A DNA stretch of 64,000 nt from Gari tellinella (GCA_922989275.2 OV277866.1:52629246-52693245); one strand, 5' to 3'; numbered from the stretch's first letter, positions 40,901 through 50,913 are shown. Numbers and translations are program-made. The notes: generated by a model not told the origin, from the sequence alone.

Positions 40901-41005
40901 TTAGTAGCCGGAAGTTGTTTGTTAAACCGTAACATATCTAGAAACAGATATTAATTCGCTTAACTCTTTTTATGCTGAATTTTTAAATGAACTATACCAT
41001 TTTTG

Positions 41006-41011
41006 AATAAA
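41006..41011 (+). terminator. Poly(A) signal candidate AATAAA
   Basis: First AATAAA after the receptor stop, 124 bases downstream, followed by a T-rich stretch from 41036. Plausible 3' end of the mRNA. Confidence 0.5.
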
Positions 41012-41113
41012 GTACCAGTTAATTTAAAGTGTAAGGTTGCTTTTCAATGACTAGATCAGAAAAAAGTAAAACGGACATTGCAGACGCTTATCAAAGTGCT
41101 CCTCAAGGATCTC

Positions 41114-41373
41114 CAGGGCCGCCATTTTTTTCGGATTTTTCCTAAATCTTCGGACTTTTTTCTAGAACATGGTAACTTAAAGCAGGCTGAGAGTAAAGCA
41201 GAATGCGCCATAAGGCGCATTCTGCTTAACTTCCAGCCGCCCTGCTTTATGTAGTCACGGGTCAACAAAACTAGAAACAGGCTATGGGGTAGAGGTGCGA
41301 TTCGTAAATTCGCACTTGAAAAATGCAAATTTGAAAATCTTCGGATTTTTCATGTCAACTTACGACAGCTCTG
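41114..41373 (+). mobile_element. Family J MITE inside a P4-type hairpin
   Basis: CAGGGCCGCCATTTTTTTCG left, GACAGCTCTG right, CTTAAAG-class hairpin around 41172-41250. It is bracketed by a 23-bp imperfect direct repeat (41091-41113 and 41374-41396, two differences) derived from a P4-like core whose right half continues as TTTGATCAGGGTCTACAC. Confidence 0.85.
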
Positions 41374-41674
41374 TCAAACTGCTCCTCAAGGACCTCTTTG
41401 ATCAGGGTCTACACGGTTTGCAAAGTATATTATTACTGATGTCCAGCATAGAAAGTGTTAAACAGATAAAACACGGAGATAAAGGTTGTAAAACAATTGG
41501 ATGATTTAATCATACAAAAAGTCATAATCGAAAACTAATGTGATCGACCTCCTTTATGGGAAAGGTATAACTACCGCCTTATTGTAAACTGTTGTATCCG
41601 AAATATGCATGATGGAATTATGCTAATAGAATATAATTGTCGGTGTGATTAACCCTTTCACTTTTATCGGGAAA

Positions 41675-42008
41675 TAGTGCTCCCTGCCAACAACGACCCT
41701 CCTTACAACGATTCCCTCCTTACAACAATGATTCCGCTGTTCCCCAAATGAGACAGTAATGTCCCAACATTTTCATGGCTGCAATATCGTCTGCTTTTTA
41801 TTGTCGTCTGCTGTTTTCTCAAATTTACATATTGGACGTTTGACCAAAAAATAAATGATGACGAGTGACAAACAACGTGAATCTAGATCAGACGCCGCGT
41901 CTGATCTGGATTCAAGCTGTTTGCAAATGTAAGCCAATTTCCCTCCCTATAACAACTCCCTTCAAACAACAAACACTATGGGTGTCGTTGTAGAGAGGGA
42001 GCGCTGTA
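41675..42008 (+). mobile_element. T2 MITE with shortened hairpin
   Basis: TA-GTGCTCCCTGCCAAC left, TTGTAGAGAGGGAGCGCTG-TA right. The interior carries TTTCATGGCTGCAATATCG, TTGTCGTCTGCTG and GACGAGTGACAAACA. The hairpin 41869-41923 lacks ten central bases (GACGCCGCGTCTGATC). Confidence 0.82.
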
Positions 42009-42107
42009 CGAATAAATCATTGTTTCCTTTAAGTCGCAAACAAATCCAGTGTTGTGATAATCATAAGTCACAATTTAGGATTAGTTGTAGACATAAGGAT
42101 GTAAGTT

Positions 42108-42294
42108 ATCATGTAAAAATGACTAATTTTTGACAATTCTGATTATTTATTTTAATCCGAGTGGCAAACAGTTTTGTGCCTTATCAGACACCGGGTTACC
42201 CGGCGTCTGATCTGGCTCCAAACTGTTTGCAAAGGAAATAATAGTTTAAGCGTAAACGCGTTTATTGGGAAAGAATAACGTTTTCTCCACTGTA
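42108..42294 (+). mobile_element. T1 MITE, left terminus lost
   Basis: Picks up at TTTTTGACAATTCTG; core 42166-42230 nearly perfect; right end CGTTTTCTCCACTG-TA. Confidence 0.78.
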
Positions 42295-42309
42295 CTTACT
42301 TACACAGTC

Positions 42310-42444
42310 TTACGCTTGAGACGGTAAGAATAATCTCTAACACTTTGGATTGGTTCCAAGCTTCTGCCAGAATATCAGAAGCTGGAAGCCAAGTCAAAGC
42401 GTTTGTAAATACCGGTATAGCGCACTTGACAGTGAAAGGGTTAA
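42310..42444 (+). mobile_element. P1-like right end with a different hairpin
   Basis: Right end CTTGACAGTGAAAGGGTTAA is P1-like. In place of the GATCAGACGCC hairpin is GGTTCCAAGCTTCTG pairing with CAGAAGCTGGAAGCC (42350-42398). The outer CACTTTGGATT...CAAAGCG-TTTG keeps traces of the usual boundary. Confidence 0.5.
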
Positions 42445-42541
42445 TATAAATATGTGTTGATGTTTCTTTGTATTCGGGTTATGAGAGTAAATATACCATG
42501 CTGTTATAATGTGTGTGATACACTTAATCATTTAACCTTTT

Positions 42542-42781
42542 TAACAGTTGAGAAAACGTTATTTTTTCCCGTTTAAACGCAAACGGATGGCAAACGCAAA
42601 GCACTAAAACGTAGAAAAGTACAATATTTGGACAATTCTGACAATTCATGTTTATCTTGGTGGCAAACAGTTTGGGGCCTGATCAGACGCCGTCTGATCA
42701 AGCTCCAAACTGTTTGCAATGGAAATAATAGTTAAAGCGTAAACGCGTTTATTGGGAAAGAATAACGTTTTCTCCACTGTA
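42542..42781 (+). mobile_element. T1 MITE with truncated hairpin tip
   Basis: Both ends recognisable (CAGTTGAGAAAACG; CGTTTTCTCCACTG-TA). The hairpin 42665-42717 reads GATCAGACGCCGTCTGATC: twelve tip bases are missing. Confidence 0.88.
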
Positions 42782-42849
42782 CACTAAGTCATCTAATTAT
42801 TCATACACTAAGGAAAGTAGTCCCCAGCCAGGAGCTCCAGAACTTGATA

Positions 42850-43006
42850 TATTGAAGTTTAGTTTCCCATTAACTTTACAAATGGGACCTAAAACAGTCT
42901 GAACGTAAAGTAGAATGCTTATTAAGAAGCATTTTGTTTTACTTTCAGTCTGCTTTAAGCAATAGCCTGTTTTCAAAACTTGATAAGGTTATGGGACAAC
43001 GGGTTA
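42850..43006 (+). mobile_element. P3-like MITE with covarying tip
   Basis: Hairpin 42888-42960: AAACAGTCTGAACGTAAAG pairs with CTTTCAGTCTGCTTTAAG, tip AATGCTTA-TT-AAGAAGCATT. Ends GGACAACGGGTTAA. Left end uncertain. Confidence 0.6.
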
Positions 43007-43275
43007 ACATTAGTTTAGTTCCATGTTATGAAACAAAATATATTCCACCGTACGCTAGATGTCCGTTGTTAACTTATATAATTTGCATATCGATGACGTT
43101 TTCTACTTTAGGATGGTACAGGTACATGTAACTGCTTAAAACGAGAACGTGTTCTACTGTACGCTCTCCCTGCTGTAACCATCTTCCTGTCAGGATGCGG
43201 TACCGCACTGTAAACTAATAACATCTATTTCTCTGACAGGGGGTAAATACAAACGCCTTGTTCTTGCTATACCTG

Positions 43276-43535
43276 TACAGTGGATAATCTGTTATTCTTT
43301 CCCAATAAACGCGTTTACGCTAAAACTATTATTTGCAGTGCAAACAGTTTGGAACCAGATCAGACGCCGGGTAACCCGGCGTCTGATCAGGCTCCAAACT
43401 GTTTGCCACCAAGATAAACAAGAATTATCAGAATTGTCCAAAAGTTGTTCTTTTCTACGTTTTAGTGTTTTGCGTTTGCGTACGTTTGCGTACGTTTGCG
43501 TTTAAACGGGAAAGAATAACAGATTCTCCACTGTA
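43276..43535 (-). mobile_element. T1 MITE (260 bp)
   Basis: Full length, with two GCGTACGTTT units in the subterminal arm instead of one. TA flanks, near-perfect core 43340-43405. Confidence 0.92.
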
Positions 43536-43569
43536 ACATATACCTGGATGTTCAATGAATACGTTTGCA

Positions 43570-43775
43570 CTATGGCATCATCTATTTTATACACTTATCT
43601 TCTGCTTTTATTTCTCAAATTTAAATGTCACGTGTTTTGACGTGAGACATATTGAAATGAGCACAAAACAGTATGGATCCTGATTAGACGCCGCCTCACG
43701 CGACGTCTGATTAGAATACAAACTGTTTGAAAATAAGTATTGTATACGGGGTAATGCAGCGAATGGGATAAAATT
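43570..43775 (-). mobile_element. P1 MITE, diverged
   Basis: TTATCTTCTGCTTTTATTTC arm, hairpin 43664-43729 with mismatches, then GAAAATAAGTATTGTATACGG and GCAGCGAATGGGATAAA. Confidence 0.65.
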
Positions 43776-43913
43776 GGTTAAATAATTCAGTTTGACCTCG
43801 TGTAAGTGTGAATAATGTATTGTGTATTTATGAACATTGGTTAATTAGACTTGATTCTTCCTTACCCCCTTTCGTTGTTACAATTATTTGCATACCAGTT
43901 GCTACCAGCATCA

Positions 43914-44116
43914 GCGCAGAAAACGTTTCTTTATCTCCAAATTAACGCATTTATGGCTGTAACCTGACGTCTGACCAAGCTTCAAACTATTTGCCACTCA
44001 AATTAGAATGAATAGTCAGAGTTGTCAAAAACACTTGGTATTGTCAACATTTTATTGCAATGTGTTTGCGTTTCGTTTGTGTTTAAAGGAGGAAATAATA
44101 ACGTCTTCCCCACTGA
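43914..44116 (-). mobile_element. T1 relic
   Basis: CGCAGAAAACGTTTCTTT, AATTAACGCATTTATGG arm; only the right hairpin arm (GACGTCTGACCAAGCTTC) remains; end GTCTTCCCCACTG. Confidence 0.6.
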
Positions 44117-44430
44117 AAGTTCGACTCGAGCGGCTTTGGGGTATCAAAAATCGACGGTATACTTTGTGTTTTGACGGCGAAAACAATTCCAAAATTATGA
44201 ACAAACCTAATAATACTAAGAAACTCTTGCAATTGCAAGATTCTAACGAGGCATAAGAGCCTACTAGATAAGTCTTTTTCACCAAACCTAGTTTAGCGTT
44301 ATTACTTTTTTATTTACGCCAAACGGTGTACTAAATCAGAGTTTGTTAAGTTGTCTACGCGTGGACACGTATAGCCTGCGGATGGATATCAACTGATTAA
44401 TAACTATCTTTAAAAAGCAAGCTAAGTCAC

Positions 44431-44475
44431 AGGTGTCGAGATGGTCTAGTGGTTAACAGATTACACCTTGTTCCA
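44431..44475 (+). mobile_element. SINE head (tRNA-like A-box) cut by H
   Basis: GTCGAGATGGTCTAGTGGTTAACAG contains an A-box match (TGGTCTAGTGG) as at the 5' end of tRNA-derived SINEs. Family H begins where the B-box should follow, and the SINE body is not seen beyond it. Confidence 0.5.
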
Positions 44476-44718
44476 GGGGCCCGTTTTATAAAACTTCGTA
44501 CGGCAAATGTTGTCGTATGTCAGATTATTAAAGTCTGAATTATTATTTATTTCGCCATCTAATCCTGTCTTGTCACAACTCTTTGGACTCGTCTTGAAAA
44601 GACGATTCCAAAGATATGTCACAAGACAGGATTAGATAGAGAAATAACAAATTAAATATATTTTAAAGTTTTGACCTACGACCGTTTTTGTCGTACGAAG
44701 TTTTATGAAACAGACCCT
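44476..44718. mobile_element. Family H MITE
   Basis: GGGGCCCGTTTTATAAAACT left and AAGTTTTATGAAACAGACCC right, both next to TTCGTACG or its complement. Interior hairpin around GTCTTGAAAAGAC as in the 19079 copy. Length 243 bp against 244. Confidence 0.78.
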
Positions 44719-45439
44719 AGCTATATATCGAGTATGAAAAACAAAACAAAACAAAACGACGGACGGCAGCAGACACAGGGCGATCATAATGGCTGGCATT
44801 GGCACTTTCTAAACCTCAGCGCCAGCAGGGCTTTGATTGGTATTCTGTTTTCGTGCACTTTTCGACACTGAGTCCCAAACTATTTTGCCAACGATGCAGT
44901 TGGGATAAAATAGTGTTTGTCTGTTTGTCAACCTGAATTAATACAATCTCCCATGGATAAACACTAATCCATCAATCTCCTCAAGCAACAGACTGGTATT
45001 AATATCTTTTGTATAACTGACTATAACCACCCAGTTATCAGTCCATCCTCTTTATTACGACTATATACATACTATCTCTATATAGTACCAAAATCTACAC
45101 TGTGTAATTGTTACCTACCATTGATTAATACTCGAAGGATATACCGTTTAATAGAATTTGATAAACGATATGTTTGAGGCAAACGAGAAATTAAAACATC
45201 ATAGCATTGCCACTGTAAGAAGATTGAAAGGTTAGCTTAGGCCATCGACCGCCCAGCCGACTTTCAATTATTTAAATCGGCTCCCTCTGGTTTTAAAGCT
45301 ACTTTTATAAATCTTTAATCTCGGCAGTTTTTCCTCAAAGGCCATTTACTTCTCGCTAGTATTCCATCTGTAGAGACAGAAATATATCACTTTTCAAAGA
45401 CGCCGGTTGCATTCTTAAGACATTCCAAGATATTTAAAA
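44719..45439. other. No gene seen; one hairpin relic
   Basis: CAAACTATTTTGCC (44878) faces AAAATAGTGTTTG (44910-44922), a weak hairpin. The rest of this 720-bp stretch is unassigned. Confidence 0.35.
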
Positions 45440-45565
45440 CAACTGTGACTTTCAATCAACTATGAAACCTCGATACGTGAGTTCACTTATGTCAAACTTA
45501 TCAGAAGTTCAAAGTTAAAACATGGCTGAGCCAGGTTTTAACTTTGAAATTCGGATAAGTTCTAC
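45440..45565 (+). mobile_element. Family K relic
   Basis: AAACCTCGATACGTGAGTTC, TTCAAAGTTAAAACATGGCTG and CCAGGTTTTAACTTTGAAAT; hairpin tip preserved as ATGGCTGAGCCA. Right terminus replaced by P3. Confidence 0.55.
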
Positions 45566-45793
45566 TTAACCCTTTCCCCCATAGAAGCGCCTTTTAGCAC
45601 CTTTAATTTATTCCTCAAATGAAAAAATAGTTCCAATTTATACAGTCTTGAAAAGGAACCATAAGAACAAAATTCTCAATCCAAACAAATAATAGTTTCA
45701 ATCAGGCTTAAAGTAAAGTAGAATTACTTTCAATCTGCTTTAAGTGGTCACATGTGTTCAAAACTAGAAACAGGCTATGTGGTAAAGGGTTAA
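45566..45793 (+). mobile_element. P3 MITE with shortened hairpin
   Basis: TTAACCCTTTCCCCCATAG left, GGTAAAGGGTTAA right. Hairpin reduced to TAAAGTAAAGTAGAATTACTTTCAATCTG (written in two parts of the same stem, 45711-45738): the AATGCGCC tip is missing. Its right TTAA is also the left TTAA of element R. Confidence 0.75.
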
Positions 45794-46837
45794 GGTGGTT
45801 CGACAGCGGGCGGCCCGCATCTCGAGTTCCGGAAATGCTGATGACTTTCACATGATCTTTTCGGCACGTGCTTATAGTAGAAAATATACATAAAGAAAGG
45901 TTTGATAACCACCATTGTCTTCTTTGTTAGCGCATTTGGTAGAGTGAGTGACTAGCAAACCAAAGGTTCCAGGTTCGATTCCCACGCGCTTCATTTTGTT
46001 TTAGATAAATTGTCTGATTTTTATTTTCTAGTCAATTTATAACGTAGGCACCAACGGACAGTCTATGTTTAGTCACGTAATAATGAATAATATCAGATGC
46101 AAGTATTGACAAGTGACAACTAAACTTTGTGAGGATTTATAGCCTATATGACAGATGGCAGCTTAACGCAGGACAAAAGTAATGCTTAAAGATAGATCCA
46201 AAAGGAGCTTTTATTTATTACATTTGTTATACATTAAGCAGTCACATGTCTTTAAAGATCTACAGGCCACCGTATTCAAAGGTCCCTTATTACAGGTTTG
46301 ACTTTTGGTATTATTTAGAGCTGACGACATTTTAAAGTTGAACTCAAGGAAGGTAACTCGTTTTGTGTTAACTTCTGGAAATCATGTATAAAATGTAAAT
46401 TCTACTGTAGATTTTCATTAAATTTTTGTGACTAGTTGAATTAAGTTATATCTATCTAAAAAGAGTAAAACAAGTGTATGTTAAACAGCTAGATTTTTTT
46501 GTAATTTGAGATTTAGTGACTTTTTTAGAATTTGACTTTTTTAAAATATTGATATTTCCAGGAAATATGTCATGAAATATTTTTGTTTGCACAAAATCTT
46601 ATAGTCTCCGTACAGTTTACTTGAATGTACAGAAATTATTGAGTTATATCATTATATAAAGAAAATATTCCTGTTTATTAAAAAAGGAGCTTTTCTCGAC
46701 AAAAGGTCCTGTCAGAAAAAAGCACTGTAACTTTGTTTTACCTTAACGATTTTTCACTCTCCATATGGTATATTTCAATTTAATCAAGGTTTCGAAGAAT
46801 TCTGACAGGGAATAAGCTGACCCGCGAACCACCTTAA
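45790..46837. mobile_element. Element R, 1.05 kb, TTAA-flanked
   Basis: TTAAGGTGGTTCG at the left and CGAACCACCTTAA at the right form 13-bp perfect inverted repeats including the TTAA; GCGGG/CCCGC extends them loosely. Inside are a tRNA-like segment (about 45921-45995) and a decayed T3-type hairpin (about 46150-46250). No transposase frame. Confidence 0.6.
45921..45995 (+). ncRNA. tRNA-like sequence (pseudo-tRNA or SINE head)
   Basis: A-box TAGCGCATTTG (45928-45938) and B-box GGTTCGATTCC (45972-45982) are 44 bases apart, as in tRNA genes. The anticodon-stem (AGTGA/ACCAA) and T-stem (CCAGG/CCCAC) do not pair properly, so it is not a functional tRNA but could still recruit RNA polymerase III. 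Confidence 0.55.
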
Positions 46838-47337
46838 GCGAAATTTAGTTACCGAAATAAACTGTAAAATCGTTGGTAACTTTGGCTTGAGCAAACGTAA
46901 GTAATTGATGATTCGACTTTACTAGATTCCGTTTTAAAATAGTTTTAGGTCGACTTTAACATCAAATTATTTACTAATATTTCAGAATGTCACTGCATTA
47001 ATTAAGTTTTGTCTAAAACAAATAAAAAGTAGAATTAGGCTTTTGAACTTTACAGTATTATTCAAATAGGTCTATATTTCTGCATTGGCTGATTAAGCTT
47101 GACTTTGTGCATTTTGGTAACTCGTGAGTAGATGCAATACAAAGTCCTCGTTTTTAAATGTATTTTCACTATTTTATAAAATGCGATATAACATGGCATG
47201 TTTCATAAACATAGAGTCATTGTTCCTCCTATAATGTCGTGTTTGCACTAAGACAGTCGGCCATCCTTAAACTGTTGCTCGACACTGCAAAACACACAAT
47301 CATATGCTGACTGTTCAATTTTTTCTTTCTTAAATTA
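46838..47337. other. No recognisable feature
   Basis: 500 bp of AT-rich sequence without hairpins, ends or frames of note. Confidence 0.4.
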
Positions 47338-47790
47338 TACAATTGGAGAAAACGTTATTCTTTCCGTTTAACCCTTTGAGCCCTAGTCCCGCATATTGGC
47401 GTGCTTTGCAAACAGTGTAAATGTGAATAGTACACTTGTCCTATGCAAACAGTGAAGACCCAGATCAGAGGGCTCCTAGGAGCCCTCTGATCAGGGTCTT
47501 CACTGTTTGTCATAATGCCAAACATTGACAAAACAACCAATAAAAGTCAGAAATGGACTAGACTAAAATGGAAACTGGAATTTTCCATTTAAAGCTTTAG
47601 GGAGGAAAGAGTTAAAAGAAACGCAAACGCAATGCAATGAAATGTAGATAAAAACAGGTTAACGAGTAATGCATAGTTATCAAAACCTTAACTGCAAACA
47701 GTCTGAAGCCTACTCTGATGTCAACATCTTGCAGTAGAAAATATTGTGTCAGCATAAACGTGGGTTTTGGAAAAAAATAATAAGCCATCC
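47338..47790 (+). mobile_element. T1 MITE split by a P4
   Basis: TA-CAATTGGAGAAAACG left end to TTTCCG, then P4, then AAAGAAACGCAAACGCAATGC. Hairpin decayed (CAAACAGTCTGAAGCC). Right end blurred. Confidence 0.72.
47368..47615 (-). mobile_element. P4 MITE nested in T1
   Basis: TTAACCCTTTGAGCCCTAG left, AGGGAGGAAAGAGTTAA right. Hairpin 47446-47509, tip GGCTCC-TA-GGAGCC. It occupies the TTAA of the T1 GTTTAAAC block, exactly as P2 does at 38070. Confidence 0.88.
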
Positions 47791-47907
47791 CATAATAAAA
47801 CCAGTCTTATGGCATTGCAACATTGTACAGACCAAACAACGTTATCATCCTAGTCTCTCTATCTGAGTTTTGTCTACACTACCAAATACCCTTTATAAAA
47901 CGCTACA

Positions 47908-48157
47908 TACAGTGGAGAATCTGTTATTCTTTCCCGTTTAAACGCAAACGTACGCAAACGTAAAGCACTAAAACGTAGAAAAGAACAACTTTTGGACAAT
48001 TCTGATAATTCTTGTTTATCTTGGTGGCAAACAGTTTGGAGCCTGATCAGACGCCGGGTTACCCGGCGTCTGATCTGGCTCCAAACTGTTTGCACTGCAA
48101 ATAATAGTTTTAGAGTAAACGCGTTTATTGGGAAAGAATAACAGATTCTCCACTGTA
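47908..48157 (+). mobile_element. T1 MITE, full length (250 bp)
   Basis: Consensus copy, perfect core 48029-48093. Confidence 0.92.
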
Positions 48158-48182
48158 ACATGTTTTAGATTCATTTGAGTGA

Positions 48183-48262
48183 CAAACAGTGTAGATCAAG
48201 ACCAGCCGCCGCGTCTTCTACACTGTTTGCAATGCAACAAGTCAGGTTTTCTCATGGCACGG
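48183..48262. mobile_element. Family L hairpin copy
   Basis: CAAACAGTGTAGATCAAGAC, CAGCCGCCGCGTC, TTCTACACTGTTTGCAATGC and then TTCTCATGGCACGGC. Stem partly collapsed. Cut by the following T1. Confidence 0.5.
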
Positions 48263-48263
48263 C

Positions 48264-48513
48264 TACAGTGGAGAATGTGTTATTCTTTCCCAATAAACGC
48301 GTTTACGCTAAAACTATTATTTACAATACAAACAGTTTGGAGCCAGATCAGACACCGGGTAACCCGGCGTCTGATCAGGCTCCAAACTGTTTGCCACCAA
48401 GATAAACATGAAATATGAGAATTATCCAAAAGTTGTTCTTTTCTACGTTTTAGTGCTTTGCGTTTGCGTACGTTTGCGTTTAAACGGGAAAGAATAACAG
48501 ATTCTCCACTGTA
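48264..48513 (-). mobile_element. T1 MITE, full length (250 bp)
   Basis: TA flanks; core 48329-48393 with a single stem change (GACACCGGG). Confidence 0.92.
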
Positions 48514-49552
48514 TATATGGTTTTCTTCCCTGTAATTCCGTTGAAATGAACACATTGATCAACATCTAATTATTCAGTTGGCAACCAGATTTTCAATAGA
48601 GTAAAAGCTATTAAAACACACCGGGTTTTAAAATCCGCACTGCCGATGTCAGTACAGCATAAATAGCATCAGATGAAGCCTTAGGTAAAGCTTTTAGAAG
48701 CAGTCAGTTTTATATATATCTCAACATGGAATAGGGAATGCAAACAAATGCTTTTAAGAGCTAAAAATTGCAAAATTGAATTACATGTAGTTTGAAACTG
48801 AGATAAAATATTATTACGTCAATCTACAACTCTGCCTACCTAACTGATTTTATATAATATACATAATAATAAAATGTTTGGTATTTTCCTTGTCCATATC
48901 TGTCATTTAACTCTTCTACTGCCAAATTAAATCGCCTGCTTAGAAACTGAAAACCTTATGGTAAAATAACATTTTAATATCGTTTGTATCGATATTGATG
49001 TTGGCAATATCGATATGAGCTTCAAACCACCTGGATCGTGGTGAAACACCGCCTTGTTCAATTATAATATTACCATTCCTATCTAAAATAAAAAGGAGGA
49101 CTGAACACACATCTACACCAAGGGGTAGACGCCACCAGATAATGATTAACAGTTTATATGCTATTTCATATTGATATCTTTTTATTGGTCTATTGCTGAT
49201 AAGGAATCGTTCAAACAATTACAGCGGGCGATTTAAAATGTACAGGAATACAGCATTCTTTTCCAAAATATGAACGCTAATTGGTTCGCTGTCCCGAATA
49301 CAGTTAAATCTCTTTTATTTAACTCAATTCGTTTAACTATTTCTTATTTAATTCCACCAGTTGAGATCATAGTAGTTTAGAATGTTACCCAACTGCAAAA
49401 AAAGCGTCATTTGTTTTGCAAGGTCAATGTCGATTGATTATCTTTTAGTTTCACCTTTGATTTAGATATAAAAGTACAAAACATATAAGAAATCAATTGA
49501 CACAAGGACCATGTCAGTTAAAGATACTTGGATATAAGCTTTGAAAAACAGT
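48514..49552. other. About 1 kb without a supported feature
   Basis: A 92-codon minus frame (49218-48940) has no recognisable motif. TTTAACTCTTCTACTGCC at 48908 faintly resembles a P1 end. Confidence 0.35.
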
Positions 49553-49712
49553 GTCCTTCACTGCCTTACCCCGGACACAATGCTTAATTTCAAACACTGT
49601 TTGGCACTCATTTTAATATTAATTAGGTCAGAATAACTAAAAATTTAATTTTAGAAATAAAAGCAGACTATATTTGTTAAAAATTGATGACGTAATAGTA
49701 GTGAAGGGGTTA
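49553..49712 (+). mobile_element. P1 MITE without hairpin, end hit by T1
   Basis: TCCTTCACTGCCTTACCCC, then TTTCAAACACTGTTTGGCAC where a 65-bp hairpin should be, then AAAGCAGACTATATT and GTGAAGGGGTTA. The following T1 inserted into its terminal TTAA. Confidence 0.82.
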
Positions 49713-49961
49713 CAGTGGAGAATCTGTTATTCTTTCCCGATAAACGCGTTTACGCTAAAACTAGTTTTTCTTGTACAAACAGTTTGGAGCCAGATCAGAC
49801 GCCGGGTAACCCGGCGTCTGGTCTGGCTCCGAACTGTTTGCCACCAATATAAACATGAATTATCAGAATTGTCCTAAAGTTGTTCTTTTTTACGTTTTAG
49901 TACTTTGCGTTTGCGTTTCGTTTGCGTTTAAACGGGAAAGAATAACAGATTCTCCACTGTA
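49711..49961 (-). mobile_element. T1 MITE (251 bp) in a P1 terminus
   Basis: TA duplicated inside the P1 end: GGGGT-TA before and TA-AGTAC after. The arm has GCGTTTCGTTTGCG instead of GCGTACGTTTGCG. Confidence 0.92.
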
Positions 49962-50045
49962 AGTACATGTGATACATTACTCCTTCTCACTTTTTTAGAA
50001 TTTAGCTTTTTCTTAAGTGTACAAGTAACCCATCGTTGTGCATGT

Positions 50046-50110
50046 CCAATAGTTTGTATCCTAATCGGACGCCGGGTAACTCGGCGTTCGACCTGGATCC
50101 AAACTATTTG
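50046..50110. mobile_element. T1/P1-type hairpin relic
   Basis: CAATAGTTTGTATCC, TCGGACGCCGGG, TAA, CTCGGCGTTCGACC, GGATCCAAACTATTTG. The outer changes CAATAG/CTATTTG are nearly paired. Arms unassigned. Confidence 0.55.
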
Positions 50111-50218
50111 CAACCAAGAAGCAAGTGGTGCTTAAAAGCACGCTGTATAAGATTGTGATTTTTGACGCATTTGTTTAACAGGTGTGTCGATATTGGCGGT
50201 ATTTAAACTTCTGTGATA

Positions 50219-50427
50219 TACAGTAGAACCTCTCTATAACCACCACTTAAACGAAGGCTTATTTGTTGCCATAAAAGACAGGTGACAGCTTAGAGCAAGA
50301 TGACAGTAAAACAGAAAGCTCCTACAGGAGCTTTCTGTTTTACTGGCACCTTGCTTTAAGCGGTCACCTGTCGTAATCATCTATTAATTAACACCATTTA
50401 GTGGTCGTTATGGAGAGGTTTTACTTA
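50219..50427 (+). mobile_element. T3 MITE, full length (209 bp)
   Basis: TA-CAGTAGAACCTCTCTATAA left, GTTATGGAGAGGTTTTACT right. 96-bp palindrome 50277-50372 with AAAGCTCC-TACA-GGAGCTTT tip. Confidence 0.88.
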
Positions 50428-50520
50428 GCAATAAAGGCTACCACTATAGAGTATGGTATGATAGTTCTATAGTATACAGAGGCGAATGATGATATTCTTA
50501 CATTTATAAAATGTTTTTGG

Positions 50521-50735
50521 TTAAGGTAGTTCGACCCTAATGAGACCAATGTCGGTCACTATCAGTGTCCTTAGTAGAGCTATCTACAATTATCGTCCAC
50601 TGACGGTCTGTGCAGATCTATAGTCTAGCATATTTCGAAACGGTCCGTCATTTAACCAGAATCGCCAAATCGCGCTACTTTTGGTACCGATGGTGGCCAA
50701 CTTGAACAAATCTGATTAGAGAAGTACTACCTTAA
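50521..50735. mobile_element. Element N, TTAA-flanked
   Basis: TTAAGGTAGTTCGACCCTAAT left and GATTAGAGAAGTACTACCTTAA right (215 bp). GTCGGTCAC and GACGGTC motifs inside form loose inverted repeats. Shares CCCTAATGAGA with element M and GGTRGTTCG with element R. Confidence 0.65.
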
Positions 50736-50913
50736 TGACTAGTAAATAGTTTGAATATCGTTATGTGTTTAATCCAAAGTTGATTTTTTAAAAGGAATTT
50801 TAGGGAGGAATTTTGTCGTCATTGTTTTAAACCCGCGACAAATCTTCCTGCGAGAGATTAATAGACTGGAATGAATGTATCATTAAAAGTATGCATAGTG
50901 TTGTGATTTGATT

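Noticed and set aside
44008..44256. 82-codon plus frame ending LLQLQDSNEA
   Set aside because: Its first half is a T1 relic; the second half alone is too short to judge.
45921..45995. Functional tRNA-Ala (AGC-like loop)
   Set aside because: Anticodon and T stems do not pair and the acceptor stem is absent.
48940..49218. 92-codon minus frame with LGVDVCSVLLFILDRNGN
   Set aside because: No recognisable domain, no start or splice context, and no homologue I can name.
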